A stretch of DNA of 64,000 bases. Origin: an uncultured Pelagibacteraceae bacterium (lineage in GTDB: Bacteria > Pseudomonadota > Alphaproteobacteria > Pelagibacterales > AG-422-B15). The position numbers and the translations under genes were made by a program. The notes below the pieces were generated by a model. The model was not told where the DNA came from and did no database searches. It saw nothing but the letters and a program-made list of their open reading frames with translations. The stretch lies in assembly GCA_902544065.1 (NCBI GenBank), contig CACCAS010000003.1:68492-132491 (forward strand), read 5' to 3'. Shown here in pieces: positions 47,899-57,122 of the stretch; within the stretch, counting starts at the first letter, position 1; every line of letters starts with the position of its first letter.

Positions 47899-48585
47899 TT
47901 AATCTTTAGCTTCTTCTTTTTTAGCATCATCAGTTGATGCTTCTTTAGCTTCATCAGTTGTTTCCGCTCCTTCTTCAGCTGCTTCTTCACCTTCTACAGG
48001 AGTTTCAGGTTCTTTAACAACAGTTGGTGCAGCGACCGATGCTACAGTAAAGTCACGATCACTAATAGTAGGAGAAATATCGCCTGATAAATTTGCAGCT
48101 GATATTCTGATGGTATCGCCAATATCTAAACCATCTAAATCAAATACAATTTCTTCAGGAATATTATTTGCTGGACAACTTAGTTGTACAGTTCTTCTGT
48201 TAACATTAAGAACTCCACCACGCTTAAGGCCAGGAGATGACTCTTCATTGATAAATCGAGTTGGTATATCCAGCGTGATTTTTGAGTCTTCTGCCAATCT
48301 TAAAAAGTCCACGTGAATTGGTTGATCTGAAAGTGGATCAAACTGAACATCTCTGGGGATTGCGAGATTTTTCTTACCAGCGATATTTAGAGAAATGATT
48401 CTTGTAAGGAAACCGCCCGAGTTGATTTCTTTTTGGACAGAAATTTTATCAAGGGAAATATTAAGAGACTCTTCACCCAATCCGTAGATAACAGAGGGAA
48501 TTTTACCAGCAGCAAGGACTTTTTTTACTGCTGATTTTCCAGATTCTGCTCTTATTTCAGCATCCAAATTTGTTTCTTTTGACAT
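47899..48585 (-). CDS. rplY: 50S ribosomal protein L25 (CTC form)
   Basis: 5S rRNA-binding protein with the N-terminal L25 domain (RAESGKSAVKKVLAAGKIPSVIYG region) and the C-terminal beta domain of the CTC/TL5 type. The last 40 or so residues are a low-complexity Glu/Ala tail (EEAAEEGAETTDEAKE), common in alphaproteobacterial L25. 228 aa. Confidence 0.95.
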   Translation of the reverse strand: MSKETNLDAEIRAESGKSAVKKVLAAGKIPSVIYGLGEESLNISLDKISVQKEINSGGFLTRIISLNIAGKKNLAIPRDVQFDPLSDQPIHVDFLRLAEDSKITLDIPTRFINEESSPGLKRGGVLNVNRRTVQLSCPANNIPEEIVFDLDGLDIGDTIRISAANLSGDISPTISDRDFTVASVAAPTVVKEPETPVEGEEAAEEGAETTDEAKEASTDDAKKEEAKD

Positions 48586-48636
48586 AATAATGTTGTGGTA
48601 CTTAGATTAAATTTACTTATATGGCAAGCATATTAA

Positions 48637-49572
48637 TCAAAAATCAAACAGGCTGGATACCGAGCTTTCTTCAGAAATTCTTTTTATCGCTTCACCTAAC
48701 AGATTAGATACATCAATAGAACGAATTTTATTGCCATTACTTAATAAATCTTGATTGTTAATAGAATTGGTAATTACCAACTCAGTTAATTTTGAATTAT
48801 TTATTCTCTCGAGAGCTTTTCCGGTAAGTACGCCGTGTGTTACGTAGGATGTTATGCTATTCGCTCCAAGATCCATGATCTTATTAGCCGCATTAGAAAT
48901 CGTTCCAGCAGAGTCGATTATGTCGTCTAAAATAATACAGTCTTTTCCTTTAACATCTCCAATGATATTCATAACTTCGCTCTCACCGGGTTTAGATCGC
49001 CTTTTATCAACAATGGCTATTGAAGCACCAATTTTATTAGCAATAGCTCTAGCCCTTACAACTCCGCCAATATCAGGTGAAACTGCAACTAAGTTTCCAA
49101 TATCATATTTTTCTTTTATATCTTTTGAAAAAACTGGTCCTGCAAAAAGATTATCAGTAGGAATATCAAAGAAACCTTGTATCTGTTCAGCATGTAAATC
49201 TAGTGTTAAAACTCTATCAGCCCCAGCAGTTGTGATTAAGTTAGCAACTAATTTCGCAGATATAGGTGTTCTAGGGCCAGGCTTTCTATCTTGTCGTGCA
49301 TAACCGTAATAAGGAATCACAGCTGTAATTCTTTTTGCAGACGCTCTTTTTAGAGCATCCATAATTACTAGTAGCTCCATAAGATTATCGTTAGCAGGAT
49401 GAGATAGAGACTCTATAACAAAAACATCCTCACCTCGTATATTTTCCTTAATTTCAACGTAAACTTCATCATCGGCAAACCTTTGTATGGAAGCGTTCGT
49501 TAAGTTCTCACCAAGATAATCAGAAACACTTTTAGAAAGAGGTAAATTACTATTTCCCGCAATAATTCTCAT
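48637..49572 (-). CDS. prs: Ribose-phosphate pyrophosphokinase
   Basis: Makes PRPP from ribose-5-phosphate and ATP for nucleotide, His and Trp synthesis and for Gpt. [20 protein letters not shown] holds the flexible loop, and the PRPP-binding [14 protein letters not shown] is clear. 311 aa is normal. Its start overlaps the pgeF stop by 4 bp. Confidence 0.97.
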   Translation of the reverse strand: MRIIAGNSNLPLSKSVSDYLGENLTNASIQRFADDEVYVEIKENIRGEDVFVIESLSHPANDNLMELLVIMDALKRASAKRITAVIPYYGYARQDRKPGPRTPISAKLVANLITTAGADRVLTLDLHAEQIQGFFDIPTDNLFAGPVFSKDIKEKYDIGNLVAVSPDIGGVVRARAIANKIGASIAIVDKRRSKPGESEVMNIIGDVKGKDCIILDDIIDSAGTISNAANKIMDLGANSITSYVTHGVLTGKALERINNSKLTELVITNSINNQDLLSNGNKIRSIDVSNLLGEAIKRISEESSVSSLFDF

Positions 49573-50330
49573 GAATGATCTCCTTTTATAGTAATTGTTG
49601 AAATCATTCTACCATAATCATCCTCTTTTTTATGAAGTGACCGTCTGTAGCTGAAACAAAGGTGTTCGTCATTGTAAGTATCAATGTTGACAGTGTCTAT
49701 GTTTCCAACGCCTTGCTCTCCAAGTTTAAATGTAATGAATTTTTTTAGGGAAAACTGATATTTATCCTTATTGATTTCGATAAAAAATTGTCTATTTCTT
49801 GTCGACTTGTCTACAAATATTTTGAAAAAATCTGATTTCACGTCATATGAGCTTTGTCCAATACATGGCCCAATTGAACAATTTATATTGTTAATGTTTG
49901 CACCAAGTAGCTTCATACTTGATAGAGTATTTTCAATAATACCGTTCAGGGCTCCTTTCCAACCTGCATGACAAGCTCCAATAATTGATTTTTTTTGGTC
50001 AAAAAATAAGATTGGAGCACAATCGGCTGTCAGAACTGACAATATTATATTCTGATGTTTTGTTACTATACCGTCACACTTATATTCTGTTTGCTGAAAT
50101 TTAGGCTCAACTATTTTGCATATGTTTGAATGTGTTTGATGCATTGTAATCAACTTAGACCTTGGAAGATTGAAATACTTATGAATTATCTTTAAATTAT
50201 CCTCTACCAATAGAGGATTATCATTTGATCCTTTGCCACAATTTAGTGATGAATATTTTTTTTTACTAAAGCCACCAATTCTTGAAAAAAAACAGTGATC
50301 AACGTCGCTTAAATTTTTTGAAAAAAACAT
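49569..50330 (-). CDS. pgeF: Purine nucleoside phosphorylase YfiH/PgeF (laccase-domain family)
   Basis: Multicopper-polyphenol-oxidase-family fold with a zinc site made by His/Cys: [19 protein letters not shown] and [13 protein letters not shown]. Characterised relatives act on purine nucleosides or clear a peptidoglycan-precursor error (PgeF). 253 aa is normal. It sits between midA and prs and overlaps prs by 4 bp. Confidence 0.9.
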   Translation of the reverse strand: MFFSKNLSDVDHCFFSRIGGFSKKKYSSLNCGKGSNDNPLLVEDNLKIIHKYFNLPRSKLITMHQTHSNICKIVEPKFQQTEYKCDGIVTKHQNIILSVLTADCAPILFFDQKKSIIGACHAGWKGALNGIIENTLSSMKLLGANINNINCSIGPCIGQSSYDVKSDFFKIFVDKSTRNRQFFIEINKDKYQFSLKKFITFKLGEQGVGNIDTVNIDTYNDEHLCFSYRRSLHKKEDDYGRMISTITIKGDHS

Positions 50331-51359
50331 TTAAATTTCGACTTCCAATACCTTGAAAAGGCTTCCCATGTGTTCATCATTAATTAATCGATTTAACTGT
50401 ATTTTTATTTCCTCAGCTTTAGCTGGGTTTTGTTCACACAATTGATTTGCTCTTTCCTCAATGCCGTTCAATTTCAAAAAAGCTGATTGAGTGACAAATT
50501 TATACTCTAAAATCTTTTTATTTTTTAAGATACTTATCAAGCAATCAAAATTCACAAGGTAAGTAATGTCTTGTTTTCCAATATTATTTAATACATCAGT
50601 TTTTTTATGATTTTTAATTGACTGGATAGTGCTTTTTAAAGGTTGTTTTATGTAGCCGTAGTCAATTAATAGAAGATGTCCTTTATTTTTTTCTAAAAAG
50701 TTGATGATTTGGTTAAATACTTCAATTGTTTGTGGAGAGTATTCAAAGATTTGATTATTTTTTAAATCAAATCTAGATTTTACATATATTTCACTTTCAC
50801 TTCTTGCAATTTCATTATCAAATTCAAAGTCTCCATCTAATGATTTTTTTACGACTGTCTCGTAATATGTGTTGTCTCTTTTTTTTAACTGTCTTAAGGG
50901 AAGCGCATCTACAAATTCATTTGCGATAAAAAAAGAATATTGATTAGGATAATCACCAATTACTGAATGAATTTTACATTTTGGAAATTGTAATTTTAGA
51001 TTTTCGATAAAATTTTTATTAATTTCATTGAAGTGAAGTGAAATATTTATTTCAGGAGATAATTGTTTATTTAATACCCTTAAAATATCATTAATGAGAG
51101 TTCCCCTTCCAGGGCCTAATTCTATTAAATTAAAGTGTTTGATATTATTTTTATTTATAACCTGAAGAATCTTGATTGCTATTGCTTCGCCAAACATTTG
51201 CGATATCTCAGGAGCAGTTATAAAATCACCTTTTTTACCAATAATCTCTTCAGAGACATAATATCCATGATCTTTATCACCATGCACTAGTTGAATAAAC
51301 TCATCTAAATATATGTATGGGTTTTCGTTAAGATATTTTAGCAACTTTTCTTTAATCAT
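50331..51359 (-). CDS. MidA/NDUFAF7-like SAM-dependent methyltransferase
   Basis: DUF185 family protein arginine methyltransferase; the mitochondrial relative NDUFAF7 methylates an arginine of a complex I subunit during assembly. The SAM-binding LIELGPGRGTLINDILR is clear, with GDFITAPEISQMFGEAIAI before it and FIANEFVDALPLRQL after it. 342 aa. It overlaps lgt by 4 bp. A complex I role here is inferred from the family. Confidence 0.9.
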   Translation of the reverse strand: MIKEKLLKYLNENPYIYLDEFIQLVHGDKDHGYYVSEEIIGKKGDFITAPEISQMFGEAIAIKILQVINKNNIKHFNLIELGPGRGTLINDILRVLNKQLSPEINISLHFNEINKNFIENLKLQFPKCKIHSVIGDYPNQYSFFIANEFVDALPLRQLKKRDNTYYETVVKKSLDGDFEFDNEIARSESEIYVKSRFDLKNNQIFEYSPQTIEVFNQIINFLEKNKGHLLLIDYGYIKQPLKSTIQSIKNHKKTDVLNNIGKQDITYLVNFDCLISILKNKKILEYKFVTQSAFLKLNGIEERANQLCEQNPAKAEEIKIQLNRLINDEHMGSLFKVLEVEI

Positions 51360-52159
51360 TTTTTATTTGCTAAAAGTAAGATGGTCAATCCAGCTATAAT
51401 CATTGGTATTGAAAGCAACATTCCCATGGTAAAAAAGTTAGCAATATACCCAACTTGTACATCGGGCTCACGAGTGAACTCTACAGAATATCTAAATACT
51501 CCATATAACAAGAGAAAGGCTCCAGAAACAAACCCGGGAGACTTGAGTTTATAATACCTAAAAATTAGAATATTTAAGATGATGAACAGCAAGAAGCCTT
51601 CCAAGAATGCTTCATAGAGCTGACTGGGATGTCTAAATTGGTCGTCTGCATTTGGAAAGATCATGCCAAACAAGAAATTTGCTGGCCGTCCATAAAGTTC
51701 ACCATTAATAAAATTTGCTATTCGCCCAAAGAATATGCCAACAGGAGCAGAAACACATATTAAGTCACTAACTTCAAAAAAAGAGCACTTAAAGTTTCTT
51801 GAAACAAGCAAAGCTGCAATTATGATGCCTATCAATCCACCATGAAATGACAGTCCTCCTTGCCATAGGTAGAATATTTCTACAACGTTATCGCTATAGT
51901 ATGCAAAATTATAAAATAATACATATCCAATTCTAGCTCCAATTATAAGACCTAAAATTGAATAGAATACTAAGTCATCAACTAATTTTTCATTTATATT
52001 AGCTTTAACGTCATATATTTTTTTGTTAGAAGACAAGTATTTGATGTATCGCCAAGCAAATATAAAACCCACGATGTACGCTAATGAGTACCATCTAATT
52101 TCAAGTGGACCTAATGAGAAAAAAATTGGACTAATAGATGGAAAACTAAGATAAATCAC
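51356..52159 (-). CDS. lgt: Prolipoprotein diacylglyceryl transferase
   Basis: Transfers diacylglycerol from phosphatidylglycerol to the lipobox Cys of prolipoproteins. The signature region GRIANFINGELYGRP, then RHPSQLYEAFLEG and the C-terminal GVFRYSVEFTREPD carry the essential Arg and His residues; about seven helices. 267 aa is normal. Confidence 0.97.
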   Translation of the reverse strand: MIYLSFPSISPIFFSLGPLEIRWYSLAYIVGFIFAWRYIKYLSSNKKIYDVKANINEKLVDDLVFYSILGLIIGARIGYVLFYNFAYYSDNVVEIFYLWQGGLSFHGGLIGIIIAALLVSRNFKCSFFEVSDLICVSAPVGIFFGRIANFINGELYGRPANFLFGMIFPNADDQFRHPSQLYEAFLEGFLLFIILNILIFRYYKLKSPGFVSGAFLLLYGVFRYSVEFTREPDVQVGYIANFFTMGMLLSIPMIIAGLTILLLANKK

Positions 52160-52199
52160 GCTATTTTAAATTTGATATAAGAATAACCTAACACCATTT

Positions 52200-52355
52200 A
52201 TGTATAGTAGAAATAAAATATTAAATAAAGTTACAGACATCTGTATAAGTTTATATGAGATCTCTTTATCTTTTAAAGACGAGATCAAAACAATGAATAA
52301 ATTTAAAGAAGATAGAAAAAATACATCAGCTCAAAAGTCAAATGATAAATCTTAA
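52200..52355 (+). CDS. Small UbiK/BMFP-like protein (51 aa), probable truncated form
   Basis: A 51-codon ORF (MYSRNKILNKVTDICISLYE at the start) whose end overlaps the proC start by 14 bp, which supports translation. The place, divergent from lgt in the midA-lgt region, is where alphaproteobacteria often encode the UbiK-family accessory factor (BMFP, DUF526). The first 35 residues look like an amphipathic helix followed by a charged segment, as in UbiK, but the C-terminal coiled coil is missing and a polar tail (RKNTSAQKSNDKS) stands in its place. Family assignment is tentative. Confidence 0.5.
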   Translation: MYSRNKILNKVTDICISLYEISLSFKDEIKTMNKFKEDRKNTSAQKSNDKS

Positions 52356-53172
52356 AAAACAAAAATTTCTTATTATTGGCGCTGGAAATATGGGCTACGC
52401 AGTGCTCAATTCATTGATTGAAAATAAGATGTCATCAAAAAATATCTTAATTATTGAAAAAAAAATCACACCAAAATTAAAAAAGTTAAAGTCAAAACAT
52501 AATCTTAAAATTGTCAAAAATGTTCGGTTGCTTAAATATAAATTTGTACCATCTATTTCATTAATTTCTGTAAAGCCAAATCAATTAAACGCTGCTGTCG
52601 ACAGTACTTTAGAAAAATTTTTGTCTAATTCTCTTATTGTGTCAATTGTAGCAGGAAAGAAGATTTCTGATTTAAAAAAAATATTTACCTTTAATAAAGG
52701 TATTGTTAGAGCTATGACAAACACCCCGGCATCAGTTAATATGGGTACAACTCTCATTTGTTTTGATAAAACAATTAAGAGTGATCAGAAAAAAATAGTT
52801 AAGAACTTCCTCTCATTACTTGGGCAAATTAATGAAACAAAAAATGAGAGAATTATTGATGATTTCACAGCAATCTTTGGAAGTGGCCCTGCCTATATAT
52901 TTCTATTCATTGAAACGCTTATTAAAATAGCTGATAAGTCTGGGTTCAAAAATTCAAAAAATATGGTTATTCAAACTTTTCTGGGTTCTCTTCTGCTTCT
53001 TTTAAATGAAAAAGACAGCCCAACACATTTAAAAAAGAGTGTTACCAGTAAGGGAGGAACAACTGAAGCTGCGCTTAAAATATTAGAAAACAAAAATGGC
53101 CTTAGTGCATTAATTTCTGAAGCCATAGATAAAGCGAAGAAAAGATCCAAGGAGCTCAGTAAGGCGAATTAA
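52342..53172 (+). CDS. proC: Pyrroline-5-carboxylate reductase
   Basis: Last step of proline synthesis. The NAD(P)-binding LIIGAGNMGYAVLNSLIE is at the N-terminus, and the conserved C-terminal block is FGSGPAYIFLFIE with SVTSKGGTTEAALKILE. 276 aa is normal. Its start overlaps the small ORF by 14 bp, and its stop overlaps the histidine kinase stop by 4 bp. Confidence 0.96.
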   Translation: MINLKKQKFLIIGAGNMGYAVLNSLIENKMSSKNILIIEKKITPKLKKLKSKHNLKIVKNVRLLKYKFVPSISLISVKPNQLNAAVDSTLEKFLSNSLIVSIVAGKKISDLKKIFTFNKGIVRAMTNTPASVNMGTTLICFDKTIKSDQKKIVKNFLSLLGQINETKNERIIDDFTAIFGSGPAYIFLFIETLIKIADKSGFKNSKNMVIQTFLGSLLLLLNEKDSPTHLKKSVTSKGGTTEAALKILENKNGLSALISEAIDKAKKRSKELSKAN

Positions 53173-54461
53173 TTTTGTATTACTATAGCAACTTCCAAGC
53201 CGCCTAAATAACTATCATGCAAACTTATTTTTCCGTTTATTGAACCAAGTAATGATTTAGTAGTTGCTAAACCTAAACCTGAGCTGGTCTTGTTTTGATT
53301 CCTACTTTTGTCGACTCTATAGAAGGGCTTGAATACATTTACTTTTTCTTCATCATCAACACCTGGGCCGTTGTCATGAATATTGATTTTAACCATTTTG
53401 CTATTCACCTCAGCTTTTATGATAATTTTATTTGCTTTATCAATCGCATTGTTCAAAACATTAGTAATTGACCGGACAAATACATTTTCATTCACAGACA
53501 CAGCTTCATCGTTGAGTACCTCAAGCTTAATTTTGTGATTTCTAAAATGCACATCATTTTTAATTTTAATGATAGCTTCTATTGGGTTTATCACTGACCT
53601 ATCTTTTGAGTCATCTGAGGCTGCGAAATCGAGATATTCAATGAGCATTTCGTTCATATGATTAATTTCATCATTAATTTCTTTTTTTATATCCTTATTA
53701 TCTAGCGTTTCTATGATTAGTTTCATTCTGGTTAATGGTGTTTTTAAATCATGACTTACCCCAGCAAGCATCAAAGATCGCTGATCAATTTGTTTTAATA
53801 TTCGATTTTTCATTTTTATAAATTCTTTACCAGCTTGTCTAACTTCAAGAGCTCCCGAAATTTTAAAATTATTTAGTTCTTGACCTTTTCCAAATAGTTC
53901 AGCTGCTTTTGCTAAGTTACTTATTGGTTTTACTTGATTTTTAAGAAATAAATATGAAATTAGTATCAATATAAGAGCTGATATAATCTGCCAGCCAAGA
54001 AAAATGTGATTTCTTGAAGTAGTTATTCTGTCTTTAGGAAAAGAAACTTCTAAATATTTATTTTCAAATTTTATTATTACTTCGATAGTATTGTTTAATG
54101 TCTCTTTTATTGATAATGAATTCTTAAATCTAGCTCTTAATTCCTGAGCAAAGCTATTTATAATTTGAGTATCATATTGCTTTGTCTCAATAAACGTGTT
54201 CAAATTTTCATAAGTATTCACTTCTATTAAGAATATTTCTTTTAGTTTTTCTTTAGCAATAATAGGATTTTTATTTTCAATATACTGTTCTGTAATCATC
54301 TGTATTTCCATTACAACAGATCTTGAAAGGCGATTTAGAGTACGTTCCCACAGGCTATTATAGTAGTAGGATAAAATAATTAACTGAAACATGACTATTG
54401 GAAATAAAACAATTAAGATTGTACGTCCAAGTAAACTCGTAGGAATTAATTTTCTAAACAT
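53169..54461 (-). CDS. EnvZ-like sensor histidine kinase
   Basis: Membrane sensor kinase. Helix one is about 12-34, a periplasmic domain about 35-152 follows, helix two about 153-173, then HAMP. The phosphorylated His is H237 (LAGVSHDLKTPLTRMK); N, G1 and G2 boxes are NNAIDKA, DNGPGVDDEE and SSGLGLATTK. 430 aa. It follows the response regulator by 3 bp, so the two form a pair. The signal is unknown; the PetR-like partner suggests a respiratory or envelope signal (inference). Confidence 0.94.
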   Translation of the reverse strand: MFRKLIPTSLLGRTILIVLFPIVMFQLIILSYYYNSLWERTLNRLSRSVVMEIQMITEQYIENKNPIIAKEKLKEIFLIEVNTYENLNTFIETKQYDTQIINSFAQELRARFKNSLSIKETLNNTIEVIIKFENKYLEVSFPKDRITTSRNHIFLGWQIISALILILISYLFLKNQVKPISNLAKAAELFGKGQELNNFKISGALEVRQAGKEFIKMKNRILKQIDQRSLMLAGVSHDLKTPLTRMKLIIETLDNKDIKKEINDEINHMNEMLIEYLDFAASDDSKDRSVINPIEAIIKIKNDVHFRNHKIKLEVLNDEAVSVNENVFVRSITNVLNNAIDKANKIIIKAEVNSKMVKINIHDNGPGVDDEEKVNVFKPFYRVDKSRNQNKTSSGLGLATTKSLLGSINGKISLHDSYLGGLEVAIVIQN

Positions 54462-54464
54462 TAC

Positions 54465-55142
54465 CTAATCGATCCACAATTCATATCCTGAACCTCTTTT
54501 AGTTCTCAAAAACCTTGGCATCTTTGGATTTTTTTCTATTTTTTTTCTTAATCTATTTATACATACGTCCAAAGTACGCTCCTGCGAAAAATTTAGCTCT
54601 TTAATTAATTGATCCCTAGAAAATGATTTCCCTGGATCTGCTGAGAGTAATTGCAAAATTTTTAATTCATTATGATTAAGTAATGAGTCTGCTTTTCTTC
54701 CCTTTATAGTTCCACTTGATAAATCAATTACTACATTATCTAACTGAATCTTACTTTTAACATTTTTGTTTGATGTCTTATTGATTATATTTTTTATCCT
54801 TAATAATAATTCTTTTGGCTCAAAAGGTTTACTTAAATAGTCATCAGCGCCAATTTCGAGTCCATGAACTCTATTTTCTGACTCATTCATTGCAGTTAAA
54901 TGAATAATCGGAGTAAGGGATGAAAGTCTAATATCTTTTGTAAATTCATAGCCATCTTGTCCTGGCATCATAATATCAACAATGAGTAAATCAAAAACAA
55001 TGTATTTAAGTAGCTCTTTGGCTTCTTCAGCATTAGATGCAGTTGAAATAAGAAATTTATTTTCCAACAAATATGATTTTAACAGATTTCTTATTTTGTC
55101 ATCGTCATCAACAATAAGTAGATGCTGTAGATTATAATTCAT
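54465..55142 (-). CDS. OmpR-family response regulator (PetR-like)
   Basis: Receiver domain with phosphorylated D56 (DLLIVDIMMPGQDG), DDDDK acidic pocket near 12-16 and the Lys in YLSKPFEPKELL, then an OmpR winged helix ending RTKRGSGYELWID. 225 aa. It overlaps the MarR-type gene by 11 bp. The MarR-OmpR pair next to ilvE matches petP-petR of Rhodobacter, where PetR is needed for bc1 expression. Confidence 0.92.
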   Translation of the reverse strand: MNYNLQHLLIVDDDDKIRNLLKSYLLENKFLISTASNAEEAKELLKYIVFDLLIVDIMMPGQDGYEFTKDIRLSSLTPIIHLTAMNESENRVHGLEIGADDYLSKPFEPKELLLRIKNIINKTSNKNVKSKIQLDNVVIDLSSGTIKGRKADSLLNHNELKILQLLSADPGKSFSRDQLIKELNFSQERTLDVCINRLRKKIEKNPKMPRFLRTKRGSGYELWID

Positions 55143-55611
55143 TATTTTTTTCTATTAGACTATTCACTACTGCATTAAATCCCTGCACAGAATTAGATCC
55201 AGATTTAACATAAGATTTTGACAGTCTATCAATTATAGGTTTTATGACATCATCTAATTTCTTTTTTGCAATATCTGTAAGATATAAATTTTTTTTTCTA
55301 CCATCCTCAGAATTTATTTTCTGAATAATGAATTTTTCTTGCAATAAAATTCTTAAAACTCTATTCAAACTTTGTTTTCTGATATCTAGAATATTTAATA
55401 GCTCGTTAAATATTATCCCAGGATTAAGGTTTATTATTAAAAGACACCTTATATCGGCCATACCAAGTTGCTCATCGTCTAAATTATTAAATATTTCTTT
55501 TTCAAAAATTCTATTTGCTTCAAAGAAATTGTTTAATGAAATCTTAATGCGGTCATCACGAAGATAGAGCAACGTAGACGCCTTGCTATTAGATGTATTT
55601 AAGTCAGTCAT
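55132..55611 (-). CDS. MarR-family transcriptional regulator (PetP-like)
   Basis: Winged-helix regulator. The DNA-binding part is ELLNILDIRKQSLNRVLRILLQEKFI followed by the wing INSEDGRKKNLYLTD. The frame opens at 55647; I prefer the ATG at 55611 (MTDLNTSNSK), which gives about 159 aa and a usual MarR N-terminus. It precedes the OmpR-type regulator as petP precedes petR. Ligand unknown. Confidence 0.85.
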   Translation of the reverse strand: MTDLNTSNSKASTLLYLRDDRIKISLNNFFEANRIFEKEIFNNLDDEQLGMADIRCLLIINLNPGIIFNELLNILDIRKQSLNRVLRILLQEKFIIQKINSEDGRKKNLYLTDIAKKKLDDVIKPIIDRLSKSYVKSGSNSVQGFNAVVNSLIEKNNEL

Positions 55612-55694
55612 TATGACATAGTTACGATAAAAATATATATTAATCAAGGAGTTTTTCTGCTATGTAATCTATTCTTTAACTAAAATTTAATTAT

Positions 55695-56576
55695 ATGAAG
55701 ATACACCCATTTGATAGTAGAGATGGATTTATATGGATGAACGGTCAATTTATTCCTTGGAACGATGCCAAATGCCATGTAATTACCCAAGGACTTCATT
55801 ACGCAAGCTCGGTATTTGAGGGCGAGAGGGCGTATAAAGGCAAAATATTTAAATCTGAAGAACATACGAAAAGACTATTTAAGTCAGCTGAAACAGTTGG
55901 GATAAAAATACCCTATACTCAGGATGAAATTAATCAGGCTAAAGATGAACTAATTAGTAAGATGGGTTATCAAGATTGTTATGTTCGTCCAATTGCCTGG
56001 CGTGGAAGTCAACAGATGGGATTATCTACTTCTAATGCTGATATAAATGTTGCCATTGCAGTCTGGGATGATTGGGCATCATATTTCAAAATTGAAGATA
56101 GAAAAGCGGGTCTTCGATTAATCACATCACCCTGGAAACGACCAGCACCTGATACAGCTCCATGTGAAGCTAAAGCATCAGGTCCTTATGTTATTTGCAC
56201 AATGTCAAAGGAATATGCAGAGAACAATGGTTACAATGATGCTTTGATGCTTGATTACAGAGGTTATATAGCGGAAGGAACCGGAGCGAACATATTCTTT
56301 ATAAAAGATCAAACAATACATACACCGATACCAGATTGTTTTCTAAATGGCATTACTAGGCAAACAGTTATTGAGATGGTGACAAAAAAAGGATTTTCAG
56401 TTGAAGAAAAACATATAATGCCGGATGAAATAACTAACTATGATGAGGCTTTTTTAACTGGGACGGCTGCTGAAATCACTCCTATACAATCAATTGATAA
56501 CATTAAATTTTTGACTGGCGATGAAAGTCAAAATTTTCAGTTTATGCAAGATTATCACGATCTAGTAAGATCTTAG
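55695..56576 (+). CDS. ilvE: Branched-chain amino acid aminotransferase
   Basis: Fold-type IV PLP enzyme for the last step of Leu, Ile and Val synthesis. WRGSQQMG and the PLP-lysine segment CEAKASGPYVICTMSKEYA are seen, with GYIAEGTGANIFF and FLNGITRQTVIEM binding the phosphate. 293 aa is normal. It faces pgsA with no gap and is divergent from the MarR gene with 83 bp between. Confidence 0.94.
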   Translation: MKIHPFDSRDGFIWMNGQFIPWNDAKCHVITQGLHYASSVFEGERAYKGKIFKSEEHTKRLFKSAETVGIKIPYTQDEINQAKDELISKMGYQDCYVRPIAWRGSQQMGLSTSNADINVAIAVWDDWASYFKIEDRKAGLRLITSPWKRPAPDTAPCEAKASGPYVICTMSKEYAENNGYNDALMLDYRGYIAEGTGANIFFIKDQTIHTPIPDCFLNGITRQTVIEMVTKKGFSVEEKHIMPDEITNYDEAFLTGTAAEITPIQSIDNIKFLTGDESQNFQFMQDYHDLVRS

Positions 56577-57122
56577 TCAAAAAATATTTCTATAGTATTG
56601 ATATCCACTATATACCGACGCGATCATGGCAATCCATAAAAGTGCTATACCAAGATTGTTAATTAATAACAAACTGCTGTAAACATCAGCTATGAGTATA
56701 AAAAATAAGCTGCTCATTTGAGCTGCAGTTTTATATTTACCTAAATTTGATACAGGTATTTCTTTTTTATTAGCGTCACTTGATGCATATTCTCTCAACC
56801 CAGAAATAAATATTTCTCTTGCTATAATTAGATATGCAGGTAGCAGATGTATTCCTATTAACATGCTATCTGAAATAAAAGTAATTAAGATAAGAATTAC
56901 GAAGAGTTTATCAGCAATGGGATCAAGCATTTTTCCAAAATTTGATGTATTTTTTGTCTTTCTAGCAATTAAACCATCAAGATAATCAGTAATCGACATC
57001 ACAACAAATAAAACTATTGATAAGAAATTTATTAAATTTGAATCAAAGAAAATTAATATTATCAGGACTGGAAGCAGTACTATTCTTGAAATTGTTAATA
57101 TGTTTGGCAATGTGGACATCAA
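56577..57122 (-). CDS. pgsA: CDP-diacylglycerol-glycerol-3-phosphate 3-phosphatidyltransferase
   Basis: Makes phosphatidylglycerol phosphate. The CDP-alcohol motif D-x2-D-G-x2-A-R-x8-G-x3-D-x3-D is complete in DYLDGLIARKTK followed by GKMLDPIADK. Four or more helices, 181 aa. It overlaps uvrC by 4 bp, the usual uvrC-pgsA order. Its product feeds Lgt. Confidence 0.95.
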   Translation of the reverse strand: MMSTLPNILTISRIVLLPVLIILIFFDSNLINFLSIVLFVVMSITDYLDGLIARKTKNTSNFGKMLDPIADKLFVILILITFISDSMLIGIHLLPAYLIIAREIFISGLREYASSDANKKEIPVSNLGKYKTAAQMSSLFFILIADVYSSLLLINNLGIALLWIAMIASVYSGYQYYRNIF

